In this document: positions 28,384-36,573 of the stretch, piece after piece
Layout: every line of letters begins with the position of its first letter
How positions within the stretch are numbered: the stretch's first letter is position 1
Assembly: GCA_900444965.1 (NCBI GenBank)
Contig: UFRQ01000003.1
Span: 1,550,001-1,614,000, forward strand
DNA: 64,000 nucleotides
Source of the DNA: [Actinobacillus] rossii
GTDB lineage: Bacteria > Pseudomonadota > Gammaproteobacteria > Enterobacterales > Pasteurellaceae
Direction of reading: 5' to 3'
Position numbers and translations under genes: made by a program
Notes under the pieces: generated by a model
The model's database searches: none
Seen by the model: the letters and a program-made list of their open reading frames with translations, nothing else
What the model was told of the DNA's origin: nothing

Positions 28384-29102
28384 GGGGCTGTCCTAGATAA
28401 CTAGGACAAATACTCCCTAACTAATTGTTTTAAAATAGAAATTTGAGTTTTTAAGTCACTGTGATTAAAACGCCATTCGCATTCCTTTAAATAGAGTTCA
28501 AAATGTTTTTTAGGAATACCATTAAACTTGCGTAAATGACGTTTTGCTTGACTCCAAAATTCTCAATTCCGTTAATATGATTTTGTTTTTCTGCAAAATG
28601 CGTGCTGTGATTGATACGAAAATGACTAAATTCGCTCACATCTAACACATCATAACTTCTATAGAAATCAGTGTAAACAATGCTATCAGGCTTTACTTGC
28701 TCACGAATAATAGGCAATAACGTTGCAGATTGTGTATTTGGCACAGCAACGGTATAAACTCTGCCATTTCGCTTGAGAAGCCCAAATACCGCAATTTTAC
28801 CTGCGGCCCCACGACCTCGTTTACCTTTGCGCTGTCCACTAAAGTAGCTTTCATCAGCTTCAATTTCGCCTTCAAACATCTCTAGATGTAGACTATTTTG
28901 ATAAATGAGCAATCGTAACCGATGAAAGTAAAACGCTGCCGTAGTTTTATTTACATTAACTAACTCAGCAGCCGTTCGAGCGGTGACGCCTGCAACAAAA
29001 AGTTCAATGAGTTTGGTTTGTTTGTACTGACTTAGACGACTTTTTCTCATTCAGATATTTTATCCTAAATGGGATTTTTGGTCAGTTATCTAGGACAGCC
29101 CC
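28384..29102 (-). mobile_element. IS1016 copy 1 (IS1595 family)
   Basis: 719-bp element bounded by terminal repeats GGGGCTGTCCTAGATAACT at 28384 and its complement ending at 29102. It is nearly identical to copy 2 in opposite orientation. The 8 bp on either side (ATAAAAAA and AAATTTTT) are not direct repeats, so the insertion has been rearranged after transposition or one side has been deleted. Confidence 0.93.
28401..29050 (-). pseudogene. IS1016 transposase with frameshift (copy 1)
   Basis: ISXO2/IS1595-type DDE transposase. The intact part shows EADESYFSG and VYTDFYRSYDVLD with the first two catalytic Asp residues. At ENFGVKQN the frame is lost: one extra T in the TTTT run would restore ENFWSQAKRHLRKFNGIP and a C-terminus ending near 28401. 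The open frame as it stands stops at 28487 after 187 residues. Identical lesion to copy 2, so unlikely to be a sequencing error in one copy; programmed frameshifting is a less likely alternative. Confidence 0.82.
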
Positions 29103-29173
29103 AAATTTTTTATAATGCAATAAAAAATGAGAATTGTTGTTATTTTTTCATTGAAATAAAATAGGCGAATTTT

Positions 29174-29205
29174 GACCGCACTTTTAAGAATAAAAAAGTG
29201 CGGTC
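29174..29205. terminator. Inverted-USS terminator of norM
   Basis: GACCGCACTTTT / AAAAGTGCGGTC hairpin just past the norM stop codon. Confidence 0.85.
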
Positions 29206-29223
29206 TGGAAATATTGAAAAGAA

Positions 29224-30621
29224 TTATTTGAGCTTATCTAATTGCGCAAGCAGTTTATCGTCGGGGCGTTGTTGAATTTTGAACATTCGATAGCTCAAAC
29301 AGATTGCTGCACAGGTGAGTGCAACCACAAAACCGATCCAAAAGCCCATCGCTCCTAAATGCGGGACAATACGATCTGTTAATGCGAGATTATAACCGAC
29401 AGGCATACCAATTACCCAATAGCAGAAAATGGTAATGTATAAAATGGCTTTGGTATCTTTATAACCTCGCAAAGCGCCACCAATCACAACCTGAATAGTA
29501 TCTGAAAATTGATAGAGTGCGGCAAGTAGTAGTAAAGGACTTGCCATCGCAATCACCTTTGCATCATTGACAAAAATTGATGCAATATTCTCACGGAAAA
29601 ATACCGTAATGAATGCGGTGATTATCGTAATATTCAATCCAACAGCCAGTGCAGCATACGAAACTTTTTTCGCTTTATCCGGTGAACCTTCGCCAAGGCG
29701 TTGACCAACCAAAATTGTGGTTGCCATACTCAACGACATCGGTAGCATAAAAATAAAGGAACTGGTATTCAGCGTAATTTGGTGGCTAGCAACCATATCT
29801 GTTCCCAGCGGCGATAAAAAGAGAGAGGTCAGTGCAAATAATGCAACTTCGCACCATAACGCAACTGCGATAGGGAAACCTAAACGGAGAAGTTTCGTTA
29901 GTGTCGTTAAATTAGGTTTTTCAATAATCTGTTCAAAAACATTTAAGTCTCGCTGATTCTTCGCGCGTTTTGTATATACGATCATAATAATACACATTGC
30001 CCAGTTCACAATCGCCGTAGCAATACCGCAACCAACAGCACCAAAAGCAGGCACACCAAGTTTGCCATAAATAAAAATATAATTTAGTGGAATGTTTAAT
30101 AATAAGCCTAAAAAGGTAATCACCATCGCAGGCTTAGTTTTCGCAATACCATCATTTAAACAGCGAAAATTAACAAGTAATAAGTAGCCGGGTAAGCCCC
30201 AAATCATCGCGTGTAAATAACCAATAGTGATATTTGCCAGTTTGTCTTCCATCCCCATATGTTGAATAATAAAATCACTATGATAAATAATCAGTCCAAG
30301 TGGAATAGTGGCAAGCAATACAATCCATAAGCCCTGACGAACTTGGTGAGCAATCCGTTCACGTTTGCCCGATCCATTTAAATAAGAAATTGTTGGGGGT
30401 AGAGCAAGTAGCAAACCATGTCCAAATAGCACCAAAGGAAACCAAATCGATGCGCCCACCGAAATTGCCGCCATATCAGCCGCACTTACACGTCCAGCCA
30501 TGATGGTATCGACCAACCCCATGGAATTTTGTGCTAATTGTGCCAATAAAATGGGAAAGGCAATTTGAATCAGTTTTTTCGCTTGCTCTTGATAGGCAAC
30601 AAGAAATAGAAATTTTTTCAT
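29224..30621 (-). CDS. norM: MATE-family multidrug efflux protein NorM/HmrM
   Basis: 465 residues, 12 predicted membrane helices in two six-helix halves. [20 protein letters not shown] at the start of the first half is the MATE signature. Sodium- or proton-coupled export of cationic drugs at the inner membrane; the Haemophilus protein is known as HmrM. Divergent from ribE, as I recall for Rd. Confidence 0.94.
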   Translation of the reverse strand: MKKFLFLVAYQEQAKKLIQIAFPILLAQLAQNSMGLVDTIMAGRVSAADMAAISVGASIWFPLVLFGHGLLLALPPTISYLNGSGKRERIAHQVRQGLWIVLLATIPLGLIIYHSDFIIQHMGMEDKLANITIGYLHAMIWGLPGYLLLVNFRCLNDGIAKTKPAMVITFLGLLLNIPLNYIFIYGKLGVPAFGAVGCGIATAIVNWAMCIIMIVYTKRAKNQRDLNVFEQIIEKPNLTTLTKLLRLGFPIAVALWCEVALFALTSLFLSPLGTDMVASHQITLNTSSFIFMLPMSLSMATTILVGQRLGEGSPDKAKKVSYAALAVGLNITIITAFITVFFRENIASIFVNDAKVIAMASPLLLLAALYQFSDTIQVVIGGALRGYKDTKAILYITIFCYWVIGMPVGYNLALTDRIVPHLGAMGFWIGFVVALTCAAICLSYRMFKIQQRPDDKLLAQLDKLK

Positions 30622-30669
30622 ATTAAGTTTTATCGAGTATAATGTGAGAAATTTTTAAGGAGAATTCTT

Positions 30670-31281
30670 ATGTTTACAGGTATCGTGCAAGGTACAGCAC
30701 AAATTCAGTCCATCATAGAAAAACAGAATTTTAGAACATATACTGTCAAAATGCCACAGGAATTACAGTTTTACTTGGAAACTGGTGCCTCCGTTGCTAA
30801 TAATGGCGTATGCTTAACAGTAACGAAAATTGACGGCGATTTAGTCAGTTTTGATTTAATGACAGAAACCTTGCGTGTCACTAATCTTGGAACATTAAAA
30901 CAAGGCGATTTTGTTAATATTGAGCGTGCAATGAAATTTGGTGATGAAGTAGGGGGACATATTTTGTCGGGGCACGTTTACTGCACGGCGAAAGTCATTC
31001 AACGTATTCCAAGTGAAAACAACCTACAAATTTGGTTTGAGCTGCCAACACGAGATGTGATGAAATATATTCTGACTAAAGGCTTTATTGCGATTGACGG
31101 TATTAGTTTGACGATTGGTGAAGTGAGAGACAACCAATTTTGTGTTAATCTCATTCCTGAAACGATAGAGCGTACCTTAATTGCCAAAAGAGCAGTAGGC
31201 GATCTAGTGAATATTGAGATCGATCCACAAACACAAGCGATTGTAGATACTGTCGAACGCTATTTAGAAACGAAACAGTAA
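30670..31281 (+). CDS. ribE: Riboflavin synthase alpha chain
   Basis: 203 residues with two tandem lumazine-binding beta-barrels: the first begins MFTGIVQG, the second about residue 98 with [21 protein letters not shown] and IDGISLTIG are the paired ligand loops. Dismutates 6,7-dimethyl-8-ribityllumazine to riboflavin. AAGGAG lies just upstream of the ATG at 30670. Single gene; no FMN riboswitch is visible upstream. Confidence 0.95.
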   Translation: MFTGIVQGTAQIQSIIEKQNFRTYTVKMPQELQFYLETGASVANNGVCLTVTKIDGDLVSFDLMTETLRVTNLGTLKQGDFVNIERAMKFGDEVGGHILSGHVYCTAKVIQRIPSENNLQIWFELPTRDVMKYILTKGFIAIDGISLTIGEVRDNQFCVNLIPETIERTLIAKRAVGDLVNIEIDPQTQAIVDTVERYLETKQ

Positions 31282-31316
31282 TGAAATTATATTATCTCTA
31301 TTCTTAATGTTGAATT

Positions 31317-31360
31317 AAAAAGTGTGGTCAAAAATACGTGAAAAATGACCGCACTTTTTT
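31317..31360 (+). terminator. ribE terminator (one USS arm degenerate)
   Basis: AAAAGTGTGGTCA faces TGACCGCACTTTTTT; the left arm has GTGTGGT in place of GTGCGGT, giving a G-U pair in the RNA stem. Confidence 0.8.
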
Positions 31361-31456
31361 GTAAACGAATAAAATAGTTTTTTAGTCTTGGATAAGATGA
31401 AATGTTAATAAATTGTTTTATTTGATAAATAATAACAATTGATAATTAATATTATG

Positions 31457-31493
31457 ATAGGTGTGGGATATTGTAGTTATAGTTAGACAAATT
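31457..31493 (+). promoter_or_regulatory. Possible OxyR-type site upstream of the Dps-like gene
   Basis: ATAG at 31457 and ATAG at 31479 are exactly 22 bp apart with ATAT in the CTAT position at 31468, so three of the four tetramers of the OxyR pattern ATAG-N7-CTAT-N7-ATAG-N7-CTAT fit exactly or with one mismatch. The fourth tetramer does not fit. Suggestive only. Confidence 0.35.
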
Positions 31494-31574
31494 TTATTGA
31501 GAGACTATACTTATTTACAAATCACGCTGTTACGGCGCATTTGTTTAATCTCAACTAATAAAAAGGAATGAATT

Positions 31575-32003
31575 ATGTCAGCAGTTAATACCTTAAAAAA
31601 TTTACACGCTACCATTAAAACCTTTACCTTTGAAATGCAAAAATATCATTGGATGGTCAAAGGCAAAAATTTCTACAATCTGCACAACGCTTTCGAAGAA
31701 CTCTATGATTGGGGTTTTGAACAAGAAGATGATGTGGCAGAACGTTTGTTAATTATCGGTAGCGAGCCATTACTTTCAATCGAAGATGTGCAAGCATTCA
31801 ACAAAATTGTTGTATTACCAAAAGCAGATTTAGTAGAAACAAAAATGCTCGCGAATCTCAAAACATCATTAGAAACTATTTTAGCGCTTGCTCGTCAAGG
31901 TTTAGATGAAGTAGGTAATGATACAGGCACAGACGCTTTGCTTTCTGATCTTGTTGCTGATGTAGAAAAACGCTTATGGATGTTAAACGCTTATTCTGCG
32001 TAA
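31575..32003 (+). CDS. dps: Dps-like ferritin-family protein
   Basis: 142 residues, four-helix ferritin fold. KYHWMVKGKNFYNLHNAFEE and the following DDVAERLLIIG provide the His, Asp and Glu of the inter-subunit ferroxidase site. Protects DNA by storing iron and consuming peroxide. It is shorter than, and differs from, the Dps I associate with H. influenzae Rd, so it may be a separate paralogue. AAAGGA precedes the ATG. It lies between the inverted IS1016 copies, after a possible OxyR site. Confidence 0.88.
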   Translation: MSAVNTLKNLHATIKTFTFEMQKYHWMVKGKNFYNLHNAFEELYDWGFEQEDDVAERLLIIGSEPLLSIEDVQAFNKIVVLPKADLVETKMLANLKTSLETILALARQGLDEVGNDTGTDALLSDLVADVEKRLWMLNAYSA

Positions 32004-32022
32004 TTTAAATTTTAGTTCAATA

Positions 32023-32065
32023 TAACCGCACTTTTCAGGCTATCTGAAAGTGCGGTTAATTTTTT
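32023..32065 (+). terminator. Inverted-USS terminator of the Dps-like gene
   Basis: TAACCGCACTTTTCAG faces CTGAAAGTGCGGTTA, followed by TTTTTT. The apex (AGGCTATCTGAA, 32037-32048) also lies one base from the Neisseriaceae 12-mer AGGCTACCTGAA, which may be coincidence. Confidence 0.85.
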
Positions 32066-32081
32066 GCAAGATTTAATTTTT

Positions 32082-32800
32082 GGGGCTGTCCTAGATAACT
32101 GACCAAAAATCCCATTTAGGATAAAATATCTGAATGAGAAAAAGTCGTCTAAGTCAGTACAAACAAACCAAACTCATTGAACTTTTCGTTGCAGGCGTCA
32201 CCGCTCGAACGGCTGCTGAGTTAGTTAATGTAAATAAAACTACGGCAGCGTTTTACTTTCATCGGTTACGATTGCTCATTTATCAAAATAGTCTACATCT
32301 AGAGATGTTTGAAGGCGAAATTGAAGCTGATGAAAGCTACTTTAGTGGACAGCGCAAAGGTAAACGAGGTCGTGGGGCCGCAGGTAAAATTGCGGTATTT
32401 GGGCTTCTCAAGCGAAATGGCAGAGTTTATACCGTTGCTGTGCCAAATACACAATCTGCAACGTTATTGCCTATTATTCATGAGCAAGTAAAGCCTGATA
32501 GCATTGTTTACACTGATTTCTATAGAAGTTATGATGTGTTAGATGTGAGCGAATTTAGTCATTTTCGTATCAATCACAGCACGCATTTTGCAGAAAAACA
32601 AAATCATATTAACGGAATTGAGAATTTTGGAGTCAAGCAAAACGTCATTTACGCAAGTTTAATGGTATTCCTAAAGAACATTTTGAACTCTATTTAAAGG
32701 AATGCGAATGGCGTTTTAATCACAGTGATTTAAAAACTCAAATTTCTATTTTAAAACAATTAGTTAGGGAGTATTTGTTCTAGTTATCTAGGACAGCCCC
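32082..32800 (+). mobile_element. IS1016 copy 2 (IS1595 family)
   Basis: 719 bp with terminal repeats GGGGCTGTCCTAGATAACT at both ends, in inverted orientation to copy 1. It differs from copy 1 at only a few bases. The flanking 8-mers TAATTTTT and TCTTTTTA are not a duplication, and exchanging flanks with copy 1 does not produce one either. It marks the left border of the island that follows. Confidence 0.93.
32134..32783 (+). pseudogene. IS1016 transposase with frameshift (copy 2)
   Basis: Same protein as copy 1 apart from one residue in the open part (IIHEQ instead of IIREQ). The frame is lost at the same TTTT run (near 32626-32629); the downstream frame reads SQAKRHLRKFNGIP and ends LVREYLF at 32783. 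The current frame stops at 32697. Two copies with the same one-base lesion imply spread of an already defective copy, gene conversion, or recoding. Confidence 0.82.
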
Positions 32801-32805
32801 TCTTT

Positions 32806-34026
32806 TTATATTTTCAGCCCAAACACCTTCCAAAACGGTACAATCTCAATCGTTTTTCCATCCACAATCATTTTATCTTCCTGATCAAAGGTAATAATCA
32901 AACCTTGCTCCAATTTAAAGAAATTCATCGCATCAATCAAACCATCACGTTCACGAGCGATATTTTCTGCACTGAGTTGCCAGCAGACTTGAATAAGTTG
33001 TGTCAGTGTGCTGTTTTGGCAGACCACAAAATCACATTCTTTGTTGTTTTCATTGTAGTAATACAGCTCTGAAAATTGTCGTCTGAGTTCCCAAAATACG
33101 GCATTTTCCAGCTTTCTGCCGAGATCTTGGCTGAAAGACGGGCTAATCACACGCTGTAAACCGTTGTCGATAAAATAGGCTTTGCGTGGATTAGCAAGCT
33201 GAATTTTGTAGGAATAGGCAAATTTTGGCAACAAATGAACCACATAGGCTTGCTCCAAATGCGAAAGATATTCCTGCACGGTGGAGGTGCTTTTTACTTC
33301 AAGGCTTTGTTTGAGTTTGTTTGCGGTAATTAAGTTGCCCACATTGCCTGCTAAGAACAGCAACAGGCGTTTCATCGCACGTTCGTCACGAATACCAAAA
33401 CGGACAATAATATCACGGTATAAAATATCGTTAATCAAAGCGTTTAAAATCTCGTCTTCATTGAATTGCAGATATTGTGGAAAACCGCCGAGAGCCAAAT
33501 AATCCGATACTGCATCGGCATTTTTTGCCTTGCCGAGAAATTCACAAAATTCCACAAAAGAGAAAGGGAAAAGCTCTTTGCTGATGTGCCGCCCTGTCAG
33601 TTTTGTGCCGAGTTCACGGCTTAACAAAGAGGCATTTGATCCTGTTACCACCACTTGATAGCCCTGATCGAGTTTGCCACGCACATACACTTCCCAACCG
33701 TCAATCACTTGGATTTCATCAAAATAGAGCGTTTTAATCGATGAATTTTCGGCAATGATTTCATCGAGTAAGGCAAAATCACTAAACTCAAAATTGAAAA
33801 GCTGCGGCGTGTCAAAGTTAAGAAAGAGATAATTATTTTCTGATTGTTTATCAATAAGTTGAGTGAGTAGTGTACTTTTCCCACTACGGCGAATACCCGA
33901 CACCACCAAAGCAAAATTAGGCAACATTTTGATTTTCTCCAGCATTTTGCGTGGGTAGGTCTGTTGCGATAATAACTGCTGTTGTTGGCTTGTAATGGCT
34001 TGGGTAATTTCTGATTTTAACAGCAT
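32806..34026 (-). CDS. AAA_14/DUF4143 family ATPase
   Basis: 406 residues from the ATG at 34026, which has AGGAG 8 nt upstream; an upstream in-frame start at 34062 lies within the repeat region. Walker A SGIRRSGKSTLLTQ near residue 44, Walker B LYFDEIQ near 99, and a C-terminal DUF4143 domain with NNKECDFVV, the region of a PD-(D/E)XK-like fold. These single-gene ATPases are common accessory genes and have no firm function; some are suggested to act like toxin or defence genes. No USS inside; upstream sits an iterated 16-bp motif, listed separately. Confidence 0.85.
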   Translation of the reverse strand: MLLKSEITQAITSQQQQLLSQQTYPRKMLEKIKMLPNFALVVSGIRRSGKSTLLTQLIDKQSENNYLFLNFDTPQLFNFEFSDFALLDEIIAENSSIKTLYFDEIQVIDGWEVYVRGKLDQGYQVVVTGSNASLLSRELGTKLTGRHISKELFPFSFVEFCEFLGKAKNADAVSDYLALGGFPQYLQFNEDEILNALINDILYRDIIVRFGIRDERAMKRLLLFLAGNVGNLITANKLKQSLEVKSTSTVQEYLSHLEQAYVVHLLPKFAYSYKIQLANPRKAYFIDNGLQRVISPSFSQDLGRKLENAVFWELRRQFSELYYYNENNKECDFVVCQNSTLTQLIQVCWQLSAENIARERDGLIDAMNFFKLEQGLIITFDQEDKMIVDGKTIEIVPFWKVFGLKI

Positions 34027-34047
34027 AAAATAACTCCTGAGCAAATC

Positions 34048-34162
34048 GTTCGATACTAACAAACAAAAGCGTTTGATACTAATGGAAACTATTTTATGCT
34101 AAAAATAGAGAGAAAGGCAAAATGTTTGTTGCTATCGAACAAGAGTGTTTGATACTAACAAA
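34048..34162 (-). repeat. Iterated 16-bp motif upstream of the DUF4143 ATPase
   Basis: Four copies of GTTTGATACTAACAAA or close variants: GTTCGATACTAACAAAC at 34048, GTTTGATACTAATGG at 34071, an inverted copy GTTTGTTGCTATCGAAC at 34124 and GTTTGATACTAACAAA at 34147. They fill the stretch where the promoter and 5' leader of the ATPase gene should be, as expected for operator sites of a dedicated regulator or of the protein itself. Confidence 0.75.
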
Positions 34163-34299
34163 TGGGATAGATTTCAACAATGACGAAATCGTTGATTTAA
34201 TGACAGACAAAGTAAGAGAAAAATAGAAAACAAGATCCGCTTTAATTGAAAAAATGCAAGCGGGGCTTGTTTAGTGCTAAGGGTTGTTTATTTTTCAAA

Positions 34300-35218
34300 T
34301 CATCCCATCAATTCATCAACCAATTCCTGCACGCTTTTCACACGGTCAATCGCAGAAATACCATTGCCTACCGACACATAGCCATGCTCAAAATCCCCTT
34401 CCAGCATACCCAAACGCATACTCGTACCCGCATTCATCACTTTGGCAATATCGGCACGAGATGCCCCATTTTCGCTCATTTCAAAGCATTTTTGGGCGAT
34501 TTCGGTTGGCAAAGAGCGGTAATAATACGGCTCGGTGCGGAACAATAACAAATCATTGGCAGTTGATTGAACAATCCAATCTTTCACTTTTTGACTGGCT
34601 CGGCACTTATGCGTAGCGATAAATGCCGTCCCCACCCACACGCCTTCTGCACCGAGCATAAACGCGGTCTGAACCGCTTTTTTATCGGCAATGCCACCAG
34701 CGAGCATCATCGGCAAATCCACCTTGCCCACAAATTCCGCCAACACATTAAAACTGCCAATTTCTTTCATTGAAAATATCCGCACCCAACTTTTGCGTTT
34801 TTAAAGCGTCTGGCAAATTCGGATTGCCCAAACGACAAATGATTTTAATGCCTGCCTGTTTGAGTTTAGCGTATATCTCTTCGTCCAACCAACCATTATC
34901 CAGCACCACAGGCACTTGCTCTTCAATCAGCAAATCCACCATCAGTGGAATCAGCGAAAAATCATAAGACAAAATAAACGGCACGCCAAAAGGCTTATCT
35001 GTCAAGGCTTTGACCTTGCGAATTTCGGCACGCATACGGTCTAATACATCTTGATTAGATGTTGGATTGGTGGTTTGTCCAGCGTGTGGGGCTAAAAATC
35101 CCAATCCGCCAGCATTGGCAACGCTCGCCACCAAATGAGCATCGGTCAGCCACGACATTGGGGCTTGGACGATAGGGTGTTTGATATTTAAAATTTGGCT
35201 AATACGATTGTTTTGCAT
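34300..35218 (-). pseudogene. Nitronate monooxygenase (2-nitropropane dioxygenase family), broken
   Basis: Two overlapping frames make up one gene. The 5' part (35218 to about 34770) encodes the FMN-binding barrel start, HPIVQAPMSWLTDAHLVASV, up to QKLGADIF. The 3' part (from about 34785) resumes with FSMKEIGSFNVL and continues through LPMMLAGGIADKKAV and GVWVGTAFIA to the end. The join lacks the roughly 20-residue segment with the conserved GGH that normally lies between, so a deletion plus frame change has removed the catalytic His region. Flavoenzyme family that oxidises nitroalkanes. Base composition looks more GC-rich than the neighbourhood. Confidence 0.83.
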
Positions 35219-35324
35219 GATGTTTTCTCTGATTTAAAAAATGGAATAAGCGTATTTTAGGTTATTCAAATTGAGAAAAGAATAGCGTTTTTTGGGAAGT
35301 TGGTTTTCAAATATGGAAATTAAC

Positions 35325-35379
35325 TTTCAGGTAGCCTGCACATATTTTGCAAAATTCTCAAACAAAAACACCGCTTGAA
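35325..35379 (-). repeat. Intergenic repeat unit 1 with a Neisseriaceae-type uptake sequence
   Basis: A 55-bp unit also present at 36493 with about seven differences. It starts TTTCAGGTAGCCTGCA, includes the palindrome ATTTTGCAAAAT and runs into CACCGCTTGAA, one arm of a terminator. The minus strand at 35326-35337 reads AGGCTACCTGAA, identical to the 12-mer uptake dialect reported for Eikenella. Confidence 0.78.
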
Positions 35380-35400
35380 AATCAAATTCAAACGGTGTTT
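35366..35400 (-). terminator. Terminator of the cation-efflux gene
   Basis: AAACACCG / CGGTGTTT stem, extended by CTTGAA / TTCAAA. On the minus strand it is followed by TTTTTGTTT, a few bases past the stop codon of the efflux gene. Confidence 0.85.
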
Positions 35401-35405
35401 ATAAA

Positions 35406-36020
35406 TTAACTGACTTTTAATTCCACCCAAGCCCTTTTGATGATTTCTTGACTGGCTTGTAATGCTAAAAATGCCAAAATAAACGCCACAATTAAATCAG
35501 GATATTTTGATTGAAAAAAATAAACTGCTATACCAGCCAAAATTACCGCCACATTACCAATCGCATCATTGCGAGAACAAAGCCATACACTTCGGACATT
35601 ACTGTCGCCATCACGAAATTTTAATAATATCAACAATGCTGACACATTCACCAATAACGCCAAAAATCCTACAATACTCATTTCGCTATAACTGGGAATT
35701 TCCCCATAAAACACACGATAAACGGTTGTAATTAAAATAAATAAGCCAAAAACGCCCATCGTTAGCCCCTTAACCATAGATGCTTTGGCACGGTAACTTA
35801 ATGCCATTGGCAAAACAATCAAACTTATCAAATAATTAGCACTATCACCCAAGAAATCCAAACTGTCTGACAATAGTGAAGTTGAACCTGATTTAACCCC
35901 CATTACAATTTCCACAAAGAACATTGATAAATTTAACATCAAGACAATCCACAAGGCTTTTTTGTACTTGGGTGATTGATGAATGGGCTGATTTGAACTG
36001 CAACAACTTTGGCACGTCAT
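35406..36020 (-). CDS. Cation diffusion facilitator-like transporter
   Basis: 204 residues with five or six membrane helices and little else, so it lacks the cytoplasmic domain of ordinary CDF proteins. Helix 2 carries SDSLDFLGDSANY and helix 5 carries SRNDAIGN; these are the places of the metal-binding Asp/His pairs in CDF transporters. The N-terminus has a Cys cluster (TCQSCCSS). Divergent from a MerR regulator through a promoter of the MerR-activated type, so metal-induced efflux (zinc, cadmium or similar) is the likely role. GGAG lies ahead of the ATG at 36020. Confidence 0.85.
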   Translation of the reverse strand: MTCQSCCSSNQPIHQSPKYKKALWIVLMLNLSMFFVEIVMGVKSGSTSLLSDSLDFLGDSANYLISLIVLPMALSYRAKASMVKGLTMGVFGLFILITTVYRVFYGEIPSYSEMSIVGFLALLVNVSALLILLKFRDGDSNVRSVWLCSRNDAIGNVAVILAGIAVYFFQSKYPDLIVAFILAFLALQASQEIIKRAWVELKVS

Positions 36021-36053
36021 AACAAACTCCGAAAGATGATTGAAATTTGCTAT

Positions 36054-36084
36054 AATATAAACTCCGTAGTCATTACAGGGTCAA
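36054..36084 (-). promoter_or_regulatory. MerR-type promoter and operator of the cation-efflux gene
   Basis: On the minus strand a -35 TTGACC (36079-36084) and -10 TATATT (36054-36059) are separated by exactly 19 bp, the over-long spacing that MerR-family activators need. The spacer contains an interrupted inverted repeat, ACTCCGTA and TACAGGGT on the plus strand (36061-36081), as expected for the operator. Confidence 0.78.
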
Positions 36085-36089
36085 GTACA

Positions 36090-36488
36090 ATGTCAAAAAT
36101 TTTTCAAATTAAACAAGCCAGTGAACAAACAGGCGTGCATTTGGAAACCATTCGTTATTATGAAAAACAAGGCTTAATCAAGCCAACTTTTCAAGCTAAT
36201 AGCTACCGAGTTTTTGATGAAAATCAGCTAGAACAATTACGCTTTATTAAAACTTGTCGCAATATCGGTTTTTCTTTAAAAGACATTCAGGCCTTATTGA
36301 CATTCCAAGCAACTCCCAATCATCAATGTGATGATGTTGATGAATTAACCCAAAAACATTTATCGCATATCAACGAACAAATTAAGCAATTACAAGAAGT
36401 TAAATCATTTTTGGAACAAATTATTGGTTGTCAAAATAAAAAAATTGAAAATTGTCAAATTATTAAAAGTATTAAAGATAAAGGATAA
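36090..36488 (+). CDS. MerR-family metal-responsive regulator
   Basis: 132 residues from the ATG at 36090; an in-frame upstream start at 36009 would lie inside the divergent gene. Helix-turn-helix FQIKQASEQTGVHLETIRYY plus wing, then a dimerisation coiled coil. Cysteines near residue 81 (HQCDD), 114 (IGCQN) and 121 (ENCQ) sit where ZntR/CadR-type proteins bind metal, which suggests Zn, Cd or Pb sensing. It overlaps its own operator region and probably controls the divergent efflux gene. Confidence 0.88.
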   Translation: MSKIFQIKQASEQTGVHLETIRYYEKQGLIKPTFQANSYRVFDENQLEQLRFIKTCRNIGFSLKDIQALLTFQATPNHQCDDVDELTQKHLSHINEQIKQLQEVKSFLEQIIGCQNKKIENCQIIKSIKDKG

Positions 36489-36492
36489 TGTT

Positions 36493-36547
36493 TTTCAGAC
36501 AGCCTGAAAATATTTTGCAAAATTTCCAAACAAAAACACCGCTTGAA
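36493..36547 (-). repeat. Intergenic repeat unit 2 with a Neisseriaceae-like uptake sequence
   Basis: Second copy of the unit at 35325. The minus strand at 36494-36505 reads AGGCTGTCTGAA, one base from AGGCCGTCTGAA and from AGGCTGCCTGAA, both known Neisseriaceae uptake dialects. Confidence 0.75.
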
Positions 36548-36564
36548 TTGCTCCAAACGGTGTC
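36535..36564 (-). terminator. Terminator of the SMP-30-like gene
   Basis: CACCG / CGGTG stem with CTTG / CAAA extension, 10 bp past the stop codon, followed on the minus strand by TTTTTGTTT. Same design as the terminator at 35366. Confidence 0.8.
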
Positions 36565-36573
36565 TAAATCCCA

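Noticed and set aside
36009..36089. N-terminal extension of the MerR regulator
   Set aside because: It lies over the start of the divergent efflux gene and the shared promoter; the helix-turn-helix begins right after 36090.
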